The notes beneath the pieces are model-generated. The model searched no databases. It worked only from the letters and a program-made list of their open reading frames with translations, and had not been told where the DNA came from. 64,000 nucleotides of DNA from Marsupella aquatica (taxonomy: Eukaryota > Marchantiophyta): the NCBI GenBank assembly GCA_973895155.1, contig OZ316892.1:29884001-29948000 (forward strand), given 5' to 3'. This document shows positions 57,500 through 64,000 of this stretch, piece after piece (position 1 is the stretch's first letter; each line of letters starts with the position of its first letter). The position numbers and the translations under genes were made by a program.

Positions 57500-57990
57500 A
57501 TCACAGGTCCAGGATTCAGTTTCAGGACACTTTTTGTGAGCCACCTTCTACGTGTGTTGCTCTTTTTTGTGTCTGGTTGTTTTCTTTTTACACTATGGCT
57601 CTGGTTATTTTTGTTGATTTGGCAAATGTAGGACCTCAAGGTCCAAGACTCAACTGTGGGACAGCTTCTTTAAGCCACCTTGTGAGTTATTAATTTATGT
57701 GTCTAGTTGTTTTTTGTTTGGCTTGGTGGTATGAAATTGCTTACGCTACATGTGCCTCTTTGTTTTCTATGATATTTTGCAAATGTAAAGCCCGGGTGTC
57801 TAGGACTCAACCATGGGATATCCTTTGTTAGTCACCTTACAAGTTATTCATTTTTATGTCTAACTCTTTTCCATGCATGCTTCGGTTGCCTTATGTGAGC
57901 CTTGTTGTTATTAATGATGATCTAACAAATGTAGGGCTTGGAGGTCCATGATTTAGTTGCAGGACATTTTTGTGAACCATGTTTTTAGTT
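57500..57990 (+). repeat. Degenerate tandem array, about four units of 130-160 bp
   Basis: Units start with variants of 'aggtccaggattcag' (about 57505, 57638, 57796 and 57940). They continue with 'gggacagcttctttaagccacc'-type text, 'gtgtctagttgtttt' and 'ctacatgtgcctc'. One more unit lies alone at 29118-29276. Confidence 0.75.
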
Positions 57991-58318
57991 TGAGTATTCA
58001 GAACAAACTTTCTAGGAGACAGATGTTGTTAAGAACATGTAAACAGAGTTCTTAGTTTGCTATGCATTGTCACTTCGTACTAAACGCCTCATAGCTGAAA
58101 AGATCCTTTTTCACATTAGCTAGTTTATCGACACTAATTGATATTGCACGCTTGTCCCAACCGGTACTGTAATTTGACGAAGTTTGAAGAGACGGTGCCC
58201 TCGCAGTCACCACACAAAATCCAGGTTGCCAAGAGAACTAAAGCCGCAACAACCATCGATTGGAAATGCAAGAAAACTTAGTAACAGTCAGACTTAGATT
58301 AGTTCCATGCAAAAGATT

Positions 58319-58555
58319 TCTCACCAAGGACACAACAGACAAATGCTACATTCGAGCAGCAGTCAATACTCGGGAGAGTAGTTAAATGAATATATAATTA
58401 CAGTAAATAGGAAACTGAACTGGCCGACATTATAAGATTTCACACCAAGTACACAGCAGCCAAATGCTGCATTCGAGCAGAAGTCAATACTCAGGAGAGT
58501 AGTTAAATGAATATATAATTACAGACTGAGCAGTAGAACTGAACTGGCCAACTTG
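58319..58555. repeat. Tandem pair of about 118 bp
   Basis: 'gagagtagttaaatgaatat' occurs near 58375 and 58494, and 'aatgctacattcgagcag' pairs with 'aatgctgcattcgagcag'. The second unit runs into unique sequence after 'gaactggccaac'. Confidence 0.85.
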
Positions 58556-58598
58556 ACTTCTCAAATCGATGCGGTGCCACTAACCCTTACAACCAACC

Positions 58599-58870
58599 TT
58601 GATTGGACATTGCAGGGCTACACGCAGGTTACAAATGCGCCCTGGATCCGAACTTGTGATTGTGTCCCTGACGAGCACCCTAAGCGAATGACTTGCTGCT
58701 TTGAAGAATTGAGCTTCCTGACCATAATGCAGAATTGGGGACCAGCTGTTTCAACACGAAAGCAAGACTCTTTTAGCAGTTCACTCCGCAGTACTTAAGC
58801 TTTATGGTCCCTGGTTTTGACATGCTGTAATTCAGCTTTGGTCCAAGGAACTCAACTGCTCTTCCAAGTC
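58599..58870 (-). pseudogene. Fragment of an unidentified coding gene
   Basis: The minus strand contains ELQHVKTRDHKA, then a stop (TAA) where the related copy at 17197-17312 has CAA, then LRSELLKESCF and about 45 further open codons. Similarity to the other copy covers about 100 bp only. The source gene is not recognised. Confidence 0.45.
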
Positions 58871-59204
58871 TCTGACGAAAAGATGTAATAGAGAACACTC
58901 GTCACAAACACTCCCCAGCACTCGTCACAAACACTCCCGACCTGCAGGTAATAACCAATCAACGTTGAATGAGTTGACGCACAAATTTGGACGAGCCTAA
59001 CTTGACAGACAGAAGCCCATACAGCCAACAACATATCGTGCCTTTATTTTCAAGTTGCTGTCGAAGACCCCCTTGATTATGAAGTCTTTCCCTGGGTACA
59101 AAGCCATTGCAAACTACAGAAGAGGAAGTGCACCGAGTTACATTCTAAATTGACATGTAAGTGGTAGGTCTCGTACCCAGCACATAGGAATATGTCTTCT
59201 TCCT

Positions 59205-62200
59205 TCAATCTCTTATCCCTTCAAACCTTTCAAGATTCCGCCACTTGTCTTTAAGATCAACCTGTGCAATTGAACAGACGAGGGAAGTAATGAACACAGG
59301 AAATCTCGAACAAGGCATGCAGTGAAGCCTTTCCAAATTTTGAGGATGCTGGTACTACAAACGACCCATGAGATCCAGATATAATCTGCTCTATCTTGTT
59401 CTTTCAGCAAAGCATTCAAGAGATGTGAATTATTCTCACGACACCGCTCTAACCCCCTCTTCCGCATCGAGCTCTTTCTCTGTATTCCCCTACAGATTGA
59501 AGGAAGATCTCCCAGTTTTTCCCCCTGCAAAGCAATGATGTAAACTTCATAAACATGCAACAGCTACCTCCGTACGACCGTGAAAAGTGTCGACGTTCTT
59601 CTGCAGAATTAACTTCCATCGCCCCTTTCCGTGCCTGCAAGTACCAATCATTACAGCGTCAATGAGAAACTAATACAGAGCATCAATCACTGGCATCACC
59701 ACGAGCCAAATAATCGAGTGAACAATGCTAGAATATACTTTAATGAGAAACTAATTTAGCAGACCTTTCAAGTGGATTATAACGGGCCCAACTGCCGTAA
59801 AGAACGTGAGGATCACGGTGTTGACATTACTATGCATTCGACTTTGAGAACTTTGTTTATAATACCATTTGAAATGGAGCTAGCAATTCTTCACATGGTA
59901 AGGATACTCACTTGCTCACTTCCCTTTTAAGGCTCTCTACTTCTTTCTCGGACCATCTCCGGGGTATTCTGCGGGCATGTTTTGCATTCATGATCCCACT
60001 TGCCTTTGAACCAACTAACGGTGAGATCTTTCTTTCTGCAGTCGGACGGGGCAATCGTACATGTCTAGATGCTGAAGGAGAACTAGATGGACTGTCTTCT
60101 ATGTCGTCGTCGTCTTCCCACTGCAAAGACACCAAAAACTGTCACCGGAGAGTAATGTGCACTATATACATTGCATTTAAACAGACTAGTGTTAAATGAC
60201 ATGTAGCAATTCTTATACGTGAGCGAAAATTAACCTGAACCAGCCTCAAATATGCACACGAGAGCAAGAGTGGAAGAAACGCATTGTCCATCCACCTCTA
60301 CAGTGCGAGCTGTAGGATTACGCTCCAGTAGACTGCCTTTGGATCGAGATGTGGTTAATATCTTGGGAAGGGGGTCCTTGACAACTGCATCAAGTACTCG
60401 TTGTTTCCTCCTCAAGTTTCGTTGGGTTGACACAGTTTCGGGGCTTTGATTGCTACAAGTTGTTGGAGCCGGAGCCGCAGCTTCAGCACTCCTGCATTCT
60501 TCGTTACGAGTGGCAGCGTCTGCCTCGTCTTGGATTGACCCGTGCCTTCTCTTTCTTCTCATGCTCGGGGCGACCCCCTCTGCGCCAGGAACTGCTGGCG
60601 ATCCTTCTACTGCCACCAAACCTCAGTAGTTTAGAGACAAACTGGTAAATTGGTGCAAAGACTAGCAAAGAATGCAACAGCTATTTGAGAGATGATCGAG
60701 TCCGAAATGAAGTGGTCTTGAATTAAGGATGTTCCAGCATATACCCCATGGAGGGAGGCTGAAGCAGGCAGACGGGTTTGAATCCGTAACTTTCGGAGAA
60801 GATTGAGGAACAATATTTTCTTTGTTGGCCAACTCGTGGGGACTTCCTGGTTCAGCATCCCGCAAATCTGTGTTCTCTGGACTGCCGGCTTCCTTCGTCC
60901 TTTTCTCGTCATCAGTAGTTGATGTTTCTTTTTCTTCGGAAAGGTCAAGCAGAGTGGAATCTCCTACGGCCTTGTCCTTTATCCTTTGCTCATCGTCAGT
61001 AGTTGACATTTCTTTGTCTTCGAAAAGTTCAATCACATTAGAGTCCCCTGGGGCATTAGCCCGGTCTGGACTCTCTCCGGTAACGTTCACATCACCCCCT
61101 CCGCCATTAACAGTCTCAGTACCGTTTGTTTGGTGCAATAGATGTTCCGCTTCAGTGGCCTCTATATCTGCTCTCACATAGTCTTCTTTTTCTTGACACG
61201 GCTGCTGTGCATCCTCAACTTCTCGACAATTGGGGTATTCAAATTCTAAGACACGAGCTACACTCCCATCAAATCTTAGAGACTTGCCATTGATCTCAAG
61301 CCCTCCCTCAGTTGAAAGGGATGGCCTGACTTCGCCACCCTCCAACGTCTTATTTTTCAGATTGACTCCATCTTCATCTCCACGATCTCGATCGGGTTCG
61401 CTAGGTCCTCCTCCTGCTTCCTCCGCTCGTTTTTCCTCGCCATCTCCAGCCCTATGATCGTTGGGCAGCTTTGCAGTGGCTCCGCCAGTTTCATCACCAT
61501 CGTCCAGATCCCAAACTGCAAAGCTTTTCTGTAACTTTTCACGGCTCCGTGAGTATCGACCCCGTGAGGCTCTTATCCAGGGTTTTTCGCTTGTAATCTT
61601 ACTTTCCTGACCTGCATCTCCATCCACCGATGGACTTCCTACCTTCTTCGATCGTAGGCCGTTACAATTCACCGGGTTATACTTCCCACTTATCACGTCG
61701 GCGCTTACTCTTTCTAAAAACGTTTGGCCGGTGGCGGCCCACGCTTTTTCCAAATAAAATTTAAGCAAATTCTCTACTCTCGCCTTTGTGTATTTGTGTG
61801 CGACACCGTCCAGTAGCTCAGGATTTCTCCGCACCATCCCCAGCTCAATTTTGATTTGGTCCCTTACTCTCGCTATTCCTGGAATACTAGCCCCATGCCA
61901 ACCTTCCGAATCGTCTGAAGAATCCCCCCAATACTTAGCTACTGCGGATTCAAACGATTTCCTATCAGGAGATTTCCCTCTCAAATGCTTGACAGCCAAC
62001 TCCAACATTACTGCCAACTCGAGATCGCAGTGCTTTCGACATTGGTCGGGACTGAAAAACTGGGTCCCTGGAAGATCCCCGGTCACATCCGGAGTTCCAG
62101 CACTACCAACATCTCCCATTTCCGTTCCTTTGCTCAGATTTTCCAGAACTGGGTCTCCTCCGCCCAAACTCCTCGGAAGTGCCCTCCCTTTCATCCAGTC

Positions 62201-62695
62201 TCTAATTCCAACAACCGTCTGTGCCGACATTGGCCTCCCGTTTGTCAAATCTGTAATTCCAACAGCCGCCTCTGCAGGGACAGCGTCCTTACTGATTTCC
62301 CTACGTTGCTCCAAGTTTCGGGGTGTCACACTCCCGTCCTTCATTTGAGGGGTGGAAGAGTTGGTTCCTTCGTTATCATAGCTTTCGTACTCCGAAACCT
62401 TTCGCCTTTTCGACACATCCTGACAGCTAGAATTCCCTGCAAGTCTTTCCCTTCTTGTCACTGCTGAAACCCTTCCGAGGTACCCGAGCCCGCTCAGTAT
62501 GTCTAACGTGAGTTCATCGATCATCCCCGCTGAAACTTGCAACGAAAGTGACCTTAACAAGAGCATTCTTTTAAGGTCCAAGTTCTCGTCCGGGAACGGG
62601 AAGGCGTTCATTAACTCCTGAATCATTCGTGCATCGCTGCAATTCTTTAGGAAAAACTCCCAAATCCATTCTATCTGTTTCACGTCCACAGACAT
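59205..62695 (-). CDS. TRF-like Myb/telobox protein (telomere-repeat binding)
   Basis: Five exons on the minus strand: 62695-60745, 60609-60235, about 60113-59912, 59634-59568 and 59261-59205. This gives about 883 residues. The N-terminal 75 residues (VDVKQIEWIWEFFL, LDLKRMLLLRSLSL, LSGLGYLGRV) resemble the helical N-terminus of plant TRF-like proteins. A long Ser/Glu/Asp-rich middle follows, with a possible nuclear signal MRRKRRHG. The C-terminus is a single Myb/telobox domain assembled from three exons: RRIPRRWSEKEVESLKREVS, HGKGRWKLIL and VDLKDKWRNLERF. VDLKDKWRNL is the telobox. These proteins bind TTTAGGG repeats in the nucleus. Phases agree at the 1/2, 3/4 and 4/5 junctions. Junction 2/3 is unclear: acceptor AAG at 60114 keeps the frame with donor GTTAAT at 60234, while acceptor CAG at 60121 would need an earlier donor. 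Confidence 0.88.
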
Positions 62696-64000
62696 CCTCC
62701 TCCTCCTCTTGCTTCCTGTCTCGCTAATTTCCCCCTGCTAACAGAGAATATGAGTTATTCAACAACGAACAAACAAAGAGTTTGGACGTGGAGCAAGGCA
62801 CAGTGGCAAAACATCGACTCCCTCTCTCTCCGGCTAATGAGGACCAGTCCTTCGTGCATTGTTTTGACGAGTCTCATCAAAGAGATAGAGACAGAGGACA
62901 CTTGTAATTCTGGAAGCTTTCACTCGTTGTAGAGCACTTGCTATGGACCTCTTATGGTTTACTTTCCGCTGCTTAAAGCACTCTGGCTGTGATGTGCTAT
63001 CTGTCCCGCGCCTCTTGTTTGTGTGTGAGCGGAGTTCTAAATTCCACTATTCATTTCTTGTCCCAGTGTAGTTTCTCTTGCACATTATCTTTATCCTACC
63101 ATTGTCGAAACTTCTCTGGCCGTTTTGTAATGTCTGTCCTGTAATGTCTGTCCTGTAATGTCTGTCCTTGCCCTATTTGGAATACCGTGGACTTCAAAAT
63201 CAACTCAATTCCATTCCCTCTGCCACACAAACACTCCTCCACACATACACGATATAGAATTCACATATCTCAGAAGAGGGAACGGTTAACACGTCTTACG
63301 AGTCCAAATTAGGACACGTCTATCCGTTTCCCGTTTCGAGGTTCCGCGGACTACAATCAACGCAAGTACGATATCGAACTGACAGATCTCAGGAGAGGAG
63401 AGGATAGCATTTACCGCGAGACCAAATCTGGACCAACTCTGTACGAAAATCTGCAGAAACAGAAGCAGAAGGCATAAAACAATAAAATCTACGCACCGTT
63501 TCCGATTTCAGCAATTCTCTGGAGAAACGCACAGCAATTCCAGAAGAGAGTGCAGGAACTGAATCTGTAAGTCCGTGCGCGCGGACCAGGGCAGGAGAGG
63601 AGGGCAGGGCCGAGCCGTTCCAAAGCCTCGTTCTCGTTCTCGTCGTCGTCGTCGTCCTTCTTCCTCGTCCTCTGAGCTGCTCAAGCCTCGAGAAAAATCA
63701 GGTGCGCCACAGTAGGGAGAGACTACAGTCGAACAATTTTCGAGAACCACAACGACAACAAATCCGCTTCGCCATCGCATTTCCGGAGTATGACTTCCAT
63801 CGATTGAAGTGTCTGCCATTGAAGTGTCCGCCAGTGCCGAGGACTGGTGCTCGTCTGCGCCTTTGGGCGATGCTGAAACCATAAACTCTTGAACGCGCGG
63901 GCTTTTTCCAAATTCATGCACAAGGCAGCGACGGTCAGCCGACGGCCGTCGTACGACCACCAGCCCTTGGCACTCTCGGACATTTACTTACCTTTCTTTG
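62696..64000. other. Upstream region of the TRF-like gene; possible 5' leader intron
   Basis: No coding gene is firmly supported. A strong donor (AAAG|GTAAGT) lies on the minus strand at about 63990-63986, so an exon may end there, with the TRF-like gene's leader or another gene continuing off the window. 'tgtaatgtctgtcc' is repeated three times (63126-63168). A GAC/GTC-type trinucleotide stretch (cgtcgtcgtcgtc, about 63640-63652) is present. The frames at 63508-63983 on the minus strand overlap each other and lack a known motif. Confidence 0.4.

Larger units (their letters stand above)
55565..58598. other. Long intergenic stretch with tandem repeats
   Basis: Holds the 5' flank of the oxygenase-like gene, then repeats at 56139-56244, 57500-57990 and 58319-58555 (separate entries). 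The rest is AT-rich with no recognisable gene. Confidence 0.5.

Noticed and set aside
63508-63983. Minus-strand frames near the right edge
   Set aside because: Overlap in two frames, no domain, and the start lies just after a strong splice donor, so it is probably intronic or leader sequence.

Overview
This window looks like nuclear DNA of a land plant. It has spliced genes with GT-AG introns, a plant-type zinc-sensor bZIP (group F), a plant TRF-like telobox Myb protein, a plant GUP1-type MBOAT protein, an F-box/kelch protein, a Ty1/copia retrotransposon and tRNA-derived SINEs. Gene density is moderate and old repeats are abundant. Several features would fit a non-seed plant such as a bryophyte: an intronless, unusually long F-bZIP, an intronless F-box/kelch gene, and a large fungal-like 2OG-Fe(II) oxygenase. 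The sequence alone does not prove the lineage.

Layout. From 1 to about 16.7 kb there is a tandem segmental duplication. Each copy carries a minus-strand, four-exon aldo-keto reductase gene (1-1435, cut by the window edge; 10776-12567, complete) plus several kb of upstream DNA with the same two SINEs. Between the copies lie a dispersed GC-rich repeat (4750-5772), a third SINE and a LINE 3' end. A third, older relic of the upstream region lies at 17.3-17.8 kb, followed by minisatellites. Then come an orphan gene with internal repeats (21574-22332, +), the zinc-sensor bZIP (22675-24201, -), a tiny split prefoldin-like gene (25267-25753 and an unlocated first exon, -), a perfect 56-bp minisatellite (27325-27660), a mitochondrial-type DUF185/MidA methyltransferase in 13 exons (29726-34295, +) with a broken partial duplicate just upstream, RPL12 (36014-36514, -) divergent from a 19-exon GUP1-like MBOAT gene (37085-42862, +), and an F-box/kelch gene (45623-46750, +).

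From 47603 to 52698 lies an almost textbook copia insertion (5-bp target duplication, two LTRs, primer-binding site, polypurine tract). Its interior is deleted and it carries a nested second copy of the GC-rich repeat. Next come a 2OG-Fe(II) oxygenase-like gene interrupted by one in-frame stop (53195-55564, -), more degenerate tandem repeats, and a five-exon TRF-like Myb/telobox gene (59205-62695, -).

Most intact genes are housekeeping or regulatory: translation, complex I assembly-type methylation, membrane O-acylation, zinc homeostasis, telomere binding and ubiquitin ligase adaptor. They show no operon-like logic. The accessory interest lies in the segmental duplications, the repeat families shared between distant parts of the window, and three unusual genes: the orphan, the stop-interrupted oxygenase and the split mini-gene. 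Exon boundaries were placed by eye from splice signals, reading-frame continuity and recalled family resemblance; no alignment was run.
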